DNA of 29,271 nucleotides. Source: Priapulus caudatus. Taxonomy: Eukaryota > Priapulida > Priapulimorpha > Priapulimorphida > Priapulidae. The first letter of the stretch is position 1. Each line of letters opens with the position of its first letter. The stretch is taken from the NCBI RefSeq assembly GCF_000485595.1, contig NW_014578765.1:15533-44803 (forward strand). Reading direction: 5' to 3'. The notes below the pieces were generated by a model, which was not told the DNA's origin, ran no database searches, and was given only the letters and a program-made list of their open reading frames with translations. The position numbers and the translations under genes were made by a program. Shown here one piece after another: positions 19,380 to 28,690 of this stretch.

Positions 19380-19905
19380 GATCAAACGGTCACGTACGTG
19401 TCAAACGGTCACGGTCACGTACGTGTCAAACGGTCACTGTCACGCACGTGTCAAACGGTCACCGTCACGTACGTGTCAAACGATCACTGTCACGTACGTG
19501 TCAAACGGTCATGGTCACGTACGTGTCAAACGGTCACGGTCACGTACGTGTCAAACGGTCACGGTCACGTATGTGTCAAAACCGTCACGCTGCACGTACG
19601 TGTCAAACGGTCACGGTCACGTACGTGCTCAAACGTCACTGCCACGTACGTGTCAAAACGGTCACCTGTCCACGTACGTGCAAAAACCGTCACTGCCACG
19701 TACGTGGTCACAACGGTCACGGCTGACGTTACGGTGTCCAAACGGTTCACGGCCACGTACGCGTGTCAAAACGGTCACTGTCACGTAACGTGTCAAACGG
19801 TCACTGCCAACGATACGTGTCAAACTTGTCACTGTCACGTACTTGCTCAAACAAGTCACTGTCACGTACGCTGTCAAACAGTCACGGCACGTACGTGAGT
19901 CCTAC
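19380..19905. repeat. 25-bp minisatellite, block 3 (about 20 units)
   Basis: The core of each unit is the perfect palindrome CACGTACGTG, followed by TCAAACGGTCACGGT. GTGTCAAAC recurs at 19398, 19423 and so on in exact 25-bp steps to about 19570. After that nearly every unit carries a one-base insertion or deletion. The period is not a multiple of three, so frames through it are meaningless. Confidence 0.95.
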
Positions 19906-20595
19906 AGTAGACTTGTCAGTACAAGTCTGCGCACATTCTTATATGATATCACGCGTCATCAAAAACGATAACAACGCTACATACAAATCGTGGCCGTACG
20001 TCCTGCCTTCGCGGTATACACCATCAATCGCGTGAATCTACACGCTGCAGGCACACCGTCGGTGAGATTTAAAAATTTACTGACTGCGCGTAACCGCGAC
20101 AGACGGCGGAAACACGCGCATCGCGCATTGCATGCTCATTTGTTTTTGCGACAGTCTGCCAGGTTGCGCTTGCGATGGCTATGCGTCCTTCACCGTTGCC
20201 GTCGAGTACTTTGGTTCGATCTCGCCTGAATCCTTGCGAACGATCGGCACCAGGCGTGTTAGCCTAGGCGAAAAAAATCAGGGAGTCTCACCGTCTGAGC
20301 CGAAGCGAGGAGGGTGTGGAGTATGTATAATAACATTAAATTGTATTCAGATAATAGATTATAGATCTTATATGAGCAATTTGATTATTACAAAACAGTG
20401 CAATTAACGCATAGAAACATGATAAGATTTATATCTCACTTATTGGCGGCGTGTTTTATTGCCAATTTGTAATTTGGATGTTTTGCTACGGGGTTCGTAA
20501 CTTTGGGCGCCGGCATTTGGTATGAAATATGGCTTGGATTAGCGCCCTGCTTTCTCCTTTTTCTTTACCTTCTGCCTCGAGTTTGCGTTATAAGC

Positions 20596-20777
20596 GGGGG
20601 ACACACCATGCCGACATTTATTTGCACGTCTCTGACAGCGATTGAAAAATCGCCATGGTGTGTTTTCCCTCGAAGCAGCCGGGCAAATTTACATCCGCAC
20701 CGAAATTCGCAGCGAGTTAACATGTCTTGATATTTTTCGCTTCGGCACGTGGAATAAATTTGCATGGTGTGTTTCCG
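20596..20777. mobile_element. MITE-like element in NAA10 intron 4, complete copy
   Basis: About 180 bp, starting GGGGGACACACCATG and ending with CATGGTGTGTTTCC. In the cleaner sequence (left end at 17170, right end at 25376-25406) the two terminal arms of 31 bp match as inverted repeats at 29 positions. An internal inverted copy of the arm (CATGGTGTGT near 20655) gives nested palindromes. There is no coding capacity and no clear target duplication, so the superfamily is open. Confidence 0.6.
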
Positions 20778-21665
20778 CAGGCTTTAAGGAAATAGGCAAG
20801 GAACACTTACGAGAACCTGAGCGTGTTTTGTAGAGGTGCAGCGCGAGCGCGGGTTGCCTTGCCGACGGTGGCCAGCGAGACGTATTATAGCCTCCTCGAA
20901 GCTCTCGATTCATCGTCTCGCGAAAGCCTGCGTTCCATTGAGCTTCTGCGCGAGCCGAGTCGCCGGTATGCGCGAGCGCTTCACGCGCGTGAGCGAAGTG
21001 ATTGTGTCCTGTGCGGGTCGTCCTCGCGCCTCTCCCTGGCACAACGCCAGCCGTATGGAGCAGGTATTTTTTCAGATTTTTTCCGGAACTTTTAACATAT
21101 AAAAAAAAAAAATCGAAATGTAAGCATCTTTGTACCAACCCCAAACCTTGTCAGAATATGTAAATTTACAATGCATGACCCAGGGATAGCAGCCATAAAT
21201 GTGCGGAGTCCTGCCTCAAAAGTCACCAATCCACAATATCCAAGTTCTTGATGAGATTTATTAAATCATAAGGTCTTAGCCAATGCCAACGGGTACTACC
21301 TATGTGAATTCATCTTTATTGCCCTGAATATTCGAATCCCTGAAAAACCTATTCATTATTCGTCATGTAGCCAGCCATTGGCAGCGTAGGACTGTGACCA
21401 ATCGTGCGCCACTGAGCAAGACGTAGCGAGCGGCATCCGAACAATGATACAGTTCGAGCTGCTTACTTTTTTGGAGCACATGTAGCCAACAATCTGCCCT
21501 TTCATCCTCTGCAAACGTATCCGAGAAAGCGTGTAAAAAACGAAATTAAGTGTGTCATGGACAAACATTTGCATGAATCATAAAACAGTTACCACAATCA
21601 ACTACTTTTCAAAAGTTCAGAAAAATAATAGGTTTCATCGTGCTTTGTTCTAGACATTCTGCAGC

Positions 21666-23770
21666 GGATATCCGCGCGAGCGCCTGCCACACGCCGCTGG
21701 CCGGCGCTTCTAACACGTTCATTTGCTGTCCCCTCACTTCACCATTACACGGTTTACATATATAACGCTAAAGCACCAACTTCGCTGACATGAGCAGTTC
21801 TGGCTATTCGACGACGGCTTTGACTAACAGGGAGCTCGACTTTCTTAGAACATGCCTTCCAATTCGAAGATTTCGTTATTCGCGCGGCGCTTTCTTTGCC
21901 GTCAAATAACGAATTTCTAGTTTCTTCTTTGTTTGTTGTTGTTGCATGAGGGTAATACACGTATGGTCATTGCGGATAGCACGGCGCACCGAACGCCCGA
22001 ATCTAGAGCGCATATCTTAGACTGGCGTACCCGTTCTGCCACCTTTACTCCGCCGCATATCGCCTACACTCACGTAAGTGTAGCGTCTGGCCGAAGCCTG
22101 TCGGAACTGTCGAACTCCTACTTACACCAGTCTATGATGTTAAACATTCTCTTATCTCATGTTGTTTGTGCACGCAGCACAGCTATGTTGTAGTACTGAC
22201 TACTATTACTTAGATTTCGTGTTTCTTTAGCATTACTATTTTATTGAAACGTTTCAAAGCTGCTTGTGGCACAGCCGGCGTCGTGCGTTCGGTCTACTTA
22301 GTGTGTTGCACATGAGCATATTTGACCAGGCATTTTACAGCGTGATTATAGGCGAAATTGAGTAGAGGAAAACGTTAGACTAGTGCCGAGTAGTCGGTAT
22401 TACATTCCACACTACGAATACTAATTTTGTACTCTATTACTACAAGTACATGTTACAATAATTACTACTAATTACTAGTACTACTACTACGTATTAGTAG
22501 TAGTAGTTACTGTCTAACGTTCCAGCACTACTAGTACTAGTACTAGTAACGTACCAGGACGGCAGGAGCTCCTAATAGTAATAGCTAATTAATGACTAGC
22601 TCTGTTCTAGTGATAGCCCGACCAAATGGCTGTCGAGGCATTGTCATATACGGTTATTCTATACCCTAGCAATACGCAGTTTCTTGGAGCTATCACTAGG
22701 TAACTGGTATATTCAACATTACTAATAATGCGAACCCTAACCATAACCCCATAACCTATTATATTGACTATAATATCTATATTCTATATTGATGTAAAAT
22801 GACATTGGTTTTTATTGCCATGGTCATTACATTCGGGCCCACTTAATATTGGGACCATGTTCCTCTATCGCTTGAACCCACTAGCTACTACTAGACTACT
22901 ATCGACAGTACTACTACTACTTAGTACTATAGGTATAGCTACTACTACTTACTACTAGGCTCAAGAAAGCGTCATTTGCTAGCGGTTAGAATACCCCATA
23001 CTAGACAACAGCACTTAAGAAGCCGTTTCAAATAAAATATATATGCCCTAACTAAATACGAAATCTATTACTTACCAAGTTCTTAATGGATTCAAGTTGC
23101 GGGTATCGGCCGTTAAGAGTAGGCGTAGGGCAACTCACCTAGACTCGTGTAGCTGATAGCGCGAGCGTACGGTATCCGCATATTAGATGGTACCAGGGTA
23201 CGTTCAGTATATTCAGACCGTACCCAAGGGTACGTGTCCGGGCAGCTACCCGGGGCAATAGACCCTCTCAGCATTGCTACGTGTTCTCGCGCTTAGCTTA
23301 GTCACTCGATGGCGTAATCGAGAGTGGCGAGCGAGTTCCCAGTCTATGTAGCCTTTAGTCCTTGCACCATTTCCATTTACTTGGGCAAGGCTTCCGCGAA
23401 CGCGGAGAATTTTCGTTACGTTCTTTCTCGTGATTTCGCGTCACACAGCTCGGTGGTTACGGAACAGAGGACCATTATGTTTTTATAACAGTGAACACTG
23501 ATTCACGTCCCAAATGTCTACCCTCCTGTGTCCCCCACTATAATTGCGGACCTGTTCGCTGGCAGCTATGGATCCGCTGCCGCCGGCCAATTCATTCGTG
23601 CGCACGGATCATAGCGTGACCAGGCGCTGCATACTGCTCGTACGCGTTCCGCGCGCGCGTGCGCCTTGCGCGGAACCTGCGCGGCAAGCATCGCCGCAGC
23701 ACTTCGGATTAAACACCTCCTTCGGCCAACGCTTCTCTAGTATCCAGTCTCATTCGGACACAACCTCTGC
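21666..23770. mobile_element. 2.1-kb insertion in intron 2 of the second NAA10 copy, unclassified
   Basis: In the clean copy, GTGCTTGTTCTGAACAAATC leads straight to AGAGAGACAATTAAA (26230-26267). In this copy about 2.1 kb lies between the matching points. Both edges resemble the uninterrupted target (left CTAGACATTCTGCAG, right GGACACAACCTCTGCACAG), which would fit a target-site duplication. Inside are TAC/TAG-rich DNA with hairpins, a CCCTAACCATAACCCC patch near 22737, and near the right edge a GC-rich 73-codon frame starting MDPLPPANSFVRTD (23568-23786). No transposase or reverse transcriptase is recognised. A divergent haplotype or misjoin is the alternative. Confidence 0.4.
22478..22509. 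repeat. (ACT)n/(AGT)n near-perfect hairpin
   Basis: Four ACT triplets, a CGTAT centre, then four AGT triplets form a 12-13-bp stem with a tiny loop. A second inverted pair, CTAGTGATAGC at 22607-22617 and GCTATCACTAG at 22689-22699, lies just downstream. Confidence 0.7.
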
Positions 23771-24873
23771 ACAGAGAGACAATTAAATTATGTAGATATC
23801 ATATTTTACCTGTGGCCAGGACAGTCCATGGTCGTAGAAGGAATATTTCATCTGGTAGTTCTCGGGCAGACATAGCAGGTTAAATGCCCTGCATATTCAT
23901 CAGATCTTCTGGCTGTGAGTGTTAAAAGAAAATTTACGTAATTCAATGCGTGACATAATTTGTAGTGACTAGTCTATGTGCTAAAAGATCCGACAGCGAT
24001 GGCAGCTCTATGGTACAGTTACAGCTACTCAGTACGAGTAGCGGAAGTACTAGGGCTGATAAGTGTCTAATGTCCCCAGGTACTCATCGGAGATAAACCG
24101 GACAGCATCTCGAAACTGCATACACGTCGTAGGAGCCTGACACCCTTCCATACGAAATGCCACTGGTTGCGCCTTCGAAAACAAGGACTGTTCTATGCTC
24201 TTTTTGTACCGGCGAAAAATTCACGACTTTCGCTAACGTATTGATGGATATCTCAGTATTGGAAAATGGGCGGCCGGGTTTGTTCGGAGTTTCATCTTAT
24301 CAATTCTAATAATGTACTCGCTGACACGTAAATAATGCTCAGTATTAGCGCCACATATACATAAATTCGATCGGCGTGGAAGTACAGGAGAAGCGATAAA
24401 AGAATTCATAAAAAGTTAGAGTAATTTTACTGCTATTAATAGCAGTGCACGTCATCCCAAACAATATTCTATTTGCGTCGGCTTGTGACCTCTCGCCAAC
24501 GTAGTGTTAAGCGAGAAGGGAACTTGTGGCTATATCGGAGGGTACCCTGGGTACCGTACGCCGTTACGGTTCGATATAACGGAAAGTACCTCGGGGATAC
24601 TATAGCCTATATCGCTGCGTACCCTGCATTGTCCCACCGTACCCTTACTTTCAGCCAACAACACCCTCAACAACGCCCGTGTCGATTTTAAAGGTGCTAC
24701 CCACACATTAACGAAAATTACATACCAACCATGCTCTCTATCCTTGAACACCGTACGAGGCATTCACGAATCACTCATGAGTCATGTTACAGAATCATGA
24801 GAATGTTAGTGAATAGTGTTACTCACTGTTAGTGGGTATTTGCGTAGAGCTGTAATCAAATGTCAATACATAC

Positions 24874-24894
24874 CGTTGCTAATCGAATATTCAT
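24874..24894 (-). CDS. NAA10: NAA10 exon 1, intact copy of the start
   Basis: Seven codons, MNIRLAT, preceded by TTTTCACC, a good start context, and followed by the donor GTATGT. It joins in phase 0 to exon 2, which begins [10 protein letters not shown]. Human NAA10 starts MNIRNARPEDL, so positions 6 and 7 differ while the core is kept. The twin at 28251-28270 lacks one base of the ATG. The short exon is recognised only through the protein and the splice sites. Confidence 0.85.
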
Positions 24895-25016
24895 GGTGAA
24901 AATGTACTTGTTTATTCACAAATAATTTTACTGTTTCATCAAAGTGTACTTGAAGAAAGAAAATTCACGAAATATAGAAATCTGTCAATACACATGCGAG
25001 CACTCACTGACGATAG

Positions 25017-25025
25017 CGCCCTCTT
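25017..25025 (-). promoter_or_regulatory. AGAGGGCGC motif upstream of NAA10 exon 1
   Basis: On the minus strand, 120-130 bases before the start codon, AGAGGGCGC fits the core of the known CTCF motif (AGRKGGCRS). It is also present at the same place in the other copy (28392-28400). Such cores are common by chance, so function is not claimed. Confidence 0.2.
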
Positions 25026-25121
25026 TTGAGATTTTATATTCCTAAAATTTATGCAGAAGTAAAGCGTTTATAATATTACCTACGTGTGATTAGTACACTG
25101 TACACATACAATGTTAACTAA

Positions 25122-25171
25122 TTTATTATTATTATTATTATCATCATCATCATCATCATTATTATTATTAA
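25122..25171. repeat. (ATT)n(ATC)n(ATT)n compound microsatellite, copy 1
   Basis: ATT, then ATC, then ATT triplets upstream of NAA10 exon 1. The twin at 28498-28542 has fewer units, as expected of alleles or diverged copies. Confidence 0.95.
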
Positions 25172-25375
25172 ATATTTTGCATGCAATTCAAATACAAATA
25201 CATGTACTGAAAACAGTCTTTTTTATGGAGAAAAATTCTGATAGCTGCTGATTCTGAAGAATTCTGATATTCTAATAGAATAAAATTTCCGAGTAATACA
25301 ATACAAAACAACGGAAATAAATTTCATCCGCACCGAAATTCGCAGCGATTAAACATGTTTGATATTTTCGCTTCG

Positions 25376-25406
25376 GACGTGCGAATAAATTTGCATGGTG
25401 TGTCCC
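25376..25406. mobile_element. right terminal arm of the intron 4 MITE-like element, clean copy
   Basis: The reverse complement begins GGGACACACCATGCAAATTT and matches the left end at 17171-17201 at 29 of 31 positions. The left half is 8 kb away because the locus is split there. Confidence 0.6.
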
Positions 25407-25435
25407 AGGCTTAAGGAACATGGAGGAACACTTAC

Positions 25436-25642
25436 GAGAACCTGAGCGTGTTTTCGTAGAGGTGCAGCGCGGCGCGGTTGCTCTTGCGCACGTGCAGCGA
25501 GACGTATTTAGCTCCGAAGCTCTCGATCATCGCTCGCGAAGCCTGGTCCATGAGCTTCTGGGCGAGTCCGAGTCGCCGGTGCGAGCGCTTCACGGCGAGC
25601 GAAGTGATGTGTCCGTGCGGGTCATCCTCGGCATCCTCCTCC
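25436..25642 (-). CDS. NAA10: N-alpha-acetyltransferase 10, exon 4: acetyl-CoA-binding core, intact copy
   Basis: This 207-nt minus-strand exon covers residues 61-128, plus the last base of Met60 and the first two of Ser129. It reads [20 protein letters not shown] and continues [20 protein letters not shown] through [20 protein letters not shown] to TLRF. RRLGLA (82-87) is the R/Q-x-x-G-x-A acetyl-CoA pyrophosphate loop of GNAT enzymes. KRSHRR overlaps the region described as a nuclear localisation signal in human NAA10. [13 protein letters not shown] is the conserved strand and helix after the motif. The acceptor is GTTTGCAG and the donor GTAAGT. Both edge phases match exons 3 and 5. No stop or frameshift is present, unlike the twin at 20811-21036. 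The protein acts in the cytosol with NAA15 on nascent chains. The identification rests on memory of the family, with near-identity over the whole exon. Confidence 0.97.
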
Positions 25643-26068
25643 CTGCAAACGCACCGACGAGCAGCGTATTTTTTTCAGATTTTTTTCCGGAACTTTTAAC
25701 ATTAAAAAAATAAAAATCCGGAAATTATGTAGCATCTTTGTACCGAAACCGAAACTTGTCAGGACATATGTAAATTTACTACATGCATGACCCATGGTAG
25801 CAGCCATAAAAATGTGCGAGTCCTGCTCAAAAGTCACCAATCCCACATATCCCATATTCTTGGATGAGATTTATTATAATCAAAGGTCTTAGCAATGCCA
25901 ACGGTACTACCTAATGTGAATTCATCTTATTGCTGAATATTCAGAACTTGAAAAACCTATTCATTTTGTCATGTAGCCAGCCATTGGCACGTAGGACTGT
26001 GACCAATCGTGCGGCCACTGAGCAAGACTAGGAGCGGCATCCGGAACAATGTACAGTCGAGCGCTTAC

Positions 26069-26127
26069 ATTTTTGCGAGCACGTAGCCAACAATCTTGCC
26101 CTTCTCATCCTCTGCAACGTAGGAAAG
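26069..26127 (-). CDS. NAA10: N-alpha-acetyltransferase 10, exon 3, intact copy
   Basis: A 59-nt exon encoding LSYVAEDEKGKIVGYVLAK (residues 41-59) and the first two bases of Met60. These are the central beta strands of the GNAT fold just before the EED stretch of exon 4. The acceptor is TTTTTTACAG and the donor GTAAGC. Phase 0 on the left and phase 2 on the right agree with exons 2 and 4. The twin at 21467-21529 has four extra bases and a lost acceptor AG. It would be missed without the flanking exons, since it is too short to stand alone. Confidence 0.95.
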
Positions 26128-26288
26128 CTGTAAAAAAACGATAAAGTTGTCATGACAAACATTGCATGAATCTAAAACAGTTACCACAATCAACTACTTT
26201 CAAAGTTCAGAAAAATAATAGGTTTCACGTGCTTGTTCTGAACAAATCTCCCAGAGAGACAATTAAATTTGTAGATATCATATTTTAC

Positions 26289-26387
26289 CTGTGGCCAGGA
26301 CAGTCCATGGTAGAAGTAATATTTCATCTGGTAGTTCTCGGGCAGACATAGCAGGTTACAATGCTGCATATTCATCAGATCTTCTGG
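26289..26387 (-). CDS. NAA10: N-alpha-acetyltransferase 10, exon 2: substrate-binding loop, intact copy
   Basis: A 99-nt exon of 33 whole codons: [20 protein letters not shown] followed by [13 protein letters not shown] (residues 8-40). The LPENY loop (22-26) is the part of NatA's catalytic subunit known to contact the first residues of the substrate. HGLSW contains the Ser37 position that is mutated in human Ogden syndrome, and it is unchanged here. The acceptor is ACTCACAG and the donor GTAAAA; the latter is weaker but usable. Both edges are phase 0. The twin at 23810-23912 is four bases longer and frameshifted. Upstream lies a long intron carrying a TTAA-flanked insertion. Confidence 0.96.
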
Positions 26388-26967
26388 CTGTGAGTGTTAA
26401 AAGAAAATTTACGTAATCAATTGCGTGCAATAATTTGTAGTGACTAGTCTAGTGTAAAGATCCGAACAGCGATGGCAGCTATGGTACAGTACAGCTACTC
26501 AGTACGAGTAGCGGTGTAATAGGGCTGATAAGGTCTATTTCCCCCAGGGTACTATCGGAGGTAAACCGACCAGGCTCTCCGACTGATACACGTCGTAGGA
26601 GCCTGACACCCTTCCATACAAAATGCCTGGTTGCTTGAAAACAATGGATGTTCTTATGTCTCTTTTTGTACGCGAAAATTCACGAACTTTCGCTACGTAT
26701 TATGGGATATCTAGTATTGGAAAATGGCGGCGTTTGTTCGTGTTCGGGAAGTTTCATCTTATCAATTCTAATAATTACTCGCGTGACACGTAACTACATG
26801 CTCAGTGATAGCGCACATATAATAAATCCGAGGCCGTGGAAGTACAGAGAAGCCGATAAGATCATAAAAAGTTAGATAATTGTTATGTTTAATAGAGTGC
26901 ACGTCATCATCCCAAACAATATTCTATTGCGGTCGCTTGTGACCCTCTCGCCAACGTAGTTTGTTAA

Positions 26968-27900
26968 ACTGTCTACGTCAGCCGAATTTCGAGCACAGCA
27001 GTAGTATATTTGTGTCTTATTCGGTACAAAATAAATGGTATCGAAAATACAATTAGCGTTTCTATTTACTTTTCATGGCTCATATACGCTTCTCTTATAA
27101 CTCCCTAATTTGCCGGTGCAGTTCGATGTAACTCAAACGTTCGCATTCAACAGACGAATCGCGCCATGAATTCGAAATTAATTGTGTGGCGCCCAAGCAC
27201 GCAGGCTAGCGATAGTAGGCTAAACATTTTGCCGGTAAACGAGGCATTGGCAAATTATTGTGGCATGCCAATGAAAATTCCTTGTAAACTTAGGAGCGGC
27301 GAGGTGTCTCATATAATCTTCTTTCGCTTTTTTCTCTTCGTTCTTCTTTCTGATCGCACTGGTCTCTGCCCACCCATTGTTTATCGTTTTAGTTTATCTA
27401 GGCTTCTGAATCCGACTCCTGAAGGGGGATGTCACAAAGAACATTTTTGTTGCCAGAAAATTAAAAAAACACAAAATAACATTTCGCAGTTTAATTAATA
27501 ATTTTCAAACATAATACCATGAACATATATTATTTATTTTCCGCATATTGTAGTATTCTATATACCTAACACAAATCAAGACAGAAACGGTGTTGGGCAC
27601 ACTTTGTGCACCATACAGAAAATCACGATGACATCGACCATACAGCAACCAGCTGCAGCAAACCGAGCTTGACGCCCAGCTATTGTGTAAATAGTTTAGG
27701 TACACACTAATTCAAAATCTGTCACAGATTTTGGCAAAATTACCTCACGAGAAGCGTAAAACACATTTATATCAGCGTGAGCAGCTTTAGGATATATTTA
27801 GTAAGCGTTAGTACTAACGTTTCGATGCCCTAAAAAAAATTACACAAAATAAGGTTTTTCAACTATAACATTTCAGGAAATTCGTTGACGTAAGACACTT
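26968..27900. mobile_element. 933-bp TTAA-flanked element with inverted ends in NAA10 intron 1
   Basis: The other copy of the locus has an uninterrupted GTGTTAAGCGAGAAGG near 24505. Here 933 bp lie between TTAA at 26964-26967 and TTAA at 27901-27904. The ends are inverted repeats of about 22 bp. The left begins ACTGTCTACGTCAGCCGAAT; the right, reverse-complemented, begins AAGTGTCTTACGTCAACGAA. The two differ by a few bases and small indels. TTAA duplication is the hallmark of piggyBac-type insertion. The element does not start with the CCC usual for piggyBac, and no transposase is encoded: the longest frames (27166-27498 plus, 27505-27705 minus) have no recognised motif. It is best called a non-autonomous TTAA element (MITE-like) of unknown family. 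Confidence 0.75.
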
Positions 27901-28250
27901 TTAAAGCGGAGAAGGGAACTTTGTGGCTATATCGGCAGCGGTACCCTGGGTAACCGTTACGCCGTACCACGGGGGGTTCGCATATAACGGAAAGTACTCG
28001 GGCGTACTATAGCCTATGACAGTCGCTGCGTACCTGCATTGTCCCACCGACTCCTTAACTTCAGCCAGCAACACCCTCACACAACGCCCCTGTCGATTTT
28101 AAAGGGGCTACCCAACCATGCTCTCTGATCCTTGAACCCGTACGAGGCATTCACGAATCACGCATGTTACAGAATCATGAAAATAGTTAGTGTTACTCCA
28201 CTGTTAGTGGATATTTGCGCTAGAGGCTGTAATCAAATGTCAATACATAC

Positions 28251-28270
28251 CGTTGCTAATCGAATATTCT
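28251..28270 (-). CDS. NAA10: NAA10 exon 1, one-base deletion in the start codon
   Basis: It matches 24874-24894 base for base except that the central T of the ATG (minus strand) is missing, leaving CACCAGAATATTCG. The donor GTATGT is kept. As the other exons of this copy are intact, the deletion is more likely a sequencing error than a null allele, but it could be real. Confidence 0.85.
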
Positions 28271-28497
28271 GGTGAAACTGTACTTGTTTATTCAAAATAA
28301 TTTTACTGTTTCATCAAAGTGTACTTGAAGAAAGAAAATTTCACGAAATATAGAAATCTGTCAATACACATGCGAGCACTCACTGACGATAGCGCCCTCT
28401 TTGAGTTTTTATATTCCTAAAATTTATTGAGAAGATAAAAGCGTTTATATATTACCTACGTGTGATTAGTGCACTGTACACATACAATGTTAACTAA

Positions 28498-28542
28498 TTT
28501 ATTATTATTATTATTATCATCATCATCATCATTATATTATTA
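28498..28542. repeat. (ATT)n(ATC)n(ATT)n compound microsatellite, copy 2
   Basis: Same structure and position as 25122-25171 but with fewer triplets and a one-base deletion in the last block. Confidence 0.95.
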
Positions 28543-28690
28543 AATATTTTGCATGCAATTCAAATACAAATACATGTACTGAAAACAGTCTTTTTATGGA
28601 GAAAAATTCTGATAGCTGCTGATTCTGAAGAATTCTGATATCTATAGAATAAAATTTGCCGATAATACAATACAAAACAACGGAAATATT

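Larger units (their letters stand above)
20140..24894 (-). pseudogene. NAA10: second copy of NAA10, all five exons recognisable but frameshifted
   Basis: In minus-strand order: exon 1 24874-24894 (intact, seven codons from ATG), exon 2 23810-23912 (103 nt against 99 in the clean copy), exon 3 about 21467-21529 (63 against 59), exon 4 about 20811-21036 (226 against 207), exon 5 about 20140-20232 (93 against 85). Exons 2-5 differ from the clean copy by scattered one-base insertions. The exon 3 acceptor reads CACG instead of ACAG, and the exon 5 donor has become ATGAGC. Introns show the same type of indel. Either this is a decaying duplicate or, more likely, a second haplotype assembled from unpolished reads, in which case the breaks are errors and not biology. 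Intron 2 holds an extra 2.1 kb, and intron 1 lacks the TTAA element. Confidence 0.85.
25319..28690. repeat. duplicated segment B'C' (matches about 20690-25318)
   Basis: This block repeats intron 4 through the NAA10 upstream region of the preceding copy, in the same orientation. It begins exactly where the first copy ends. Its first 55 bases equal 17247-17301, and its end (CAATACAAAACAACGGAAATA near 28685) equals the end of the first copy near 25318. It lacks the 2.1-kb intron 2 insertion but carries the TTAA element in intron 1. Confidence 0.92.

Noticed and set aside
16409-19905. CRISPR-like array of regularly spaced palindromic repeats
   Set aside because: The 25-bp units are directly adjacent with no unique spacers, in a genome with introns; it is a minisatellite.
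22734-22762. Telomere-like CCCTAACCATAACCCC
   Set aside because: Only two degenerate units in an internal AT-rich segment; it does not amount to an interstitial telomere array.
27166-27498. 110-codon plus-strand frame inside the TTAA element as a transposase
   Set aside because: Too short, no DDE or DDD pattern and no recognised domain; it is probably chance.
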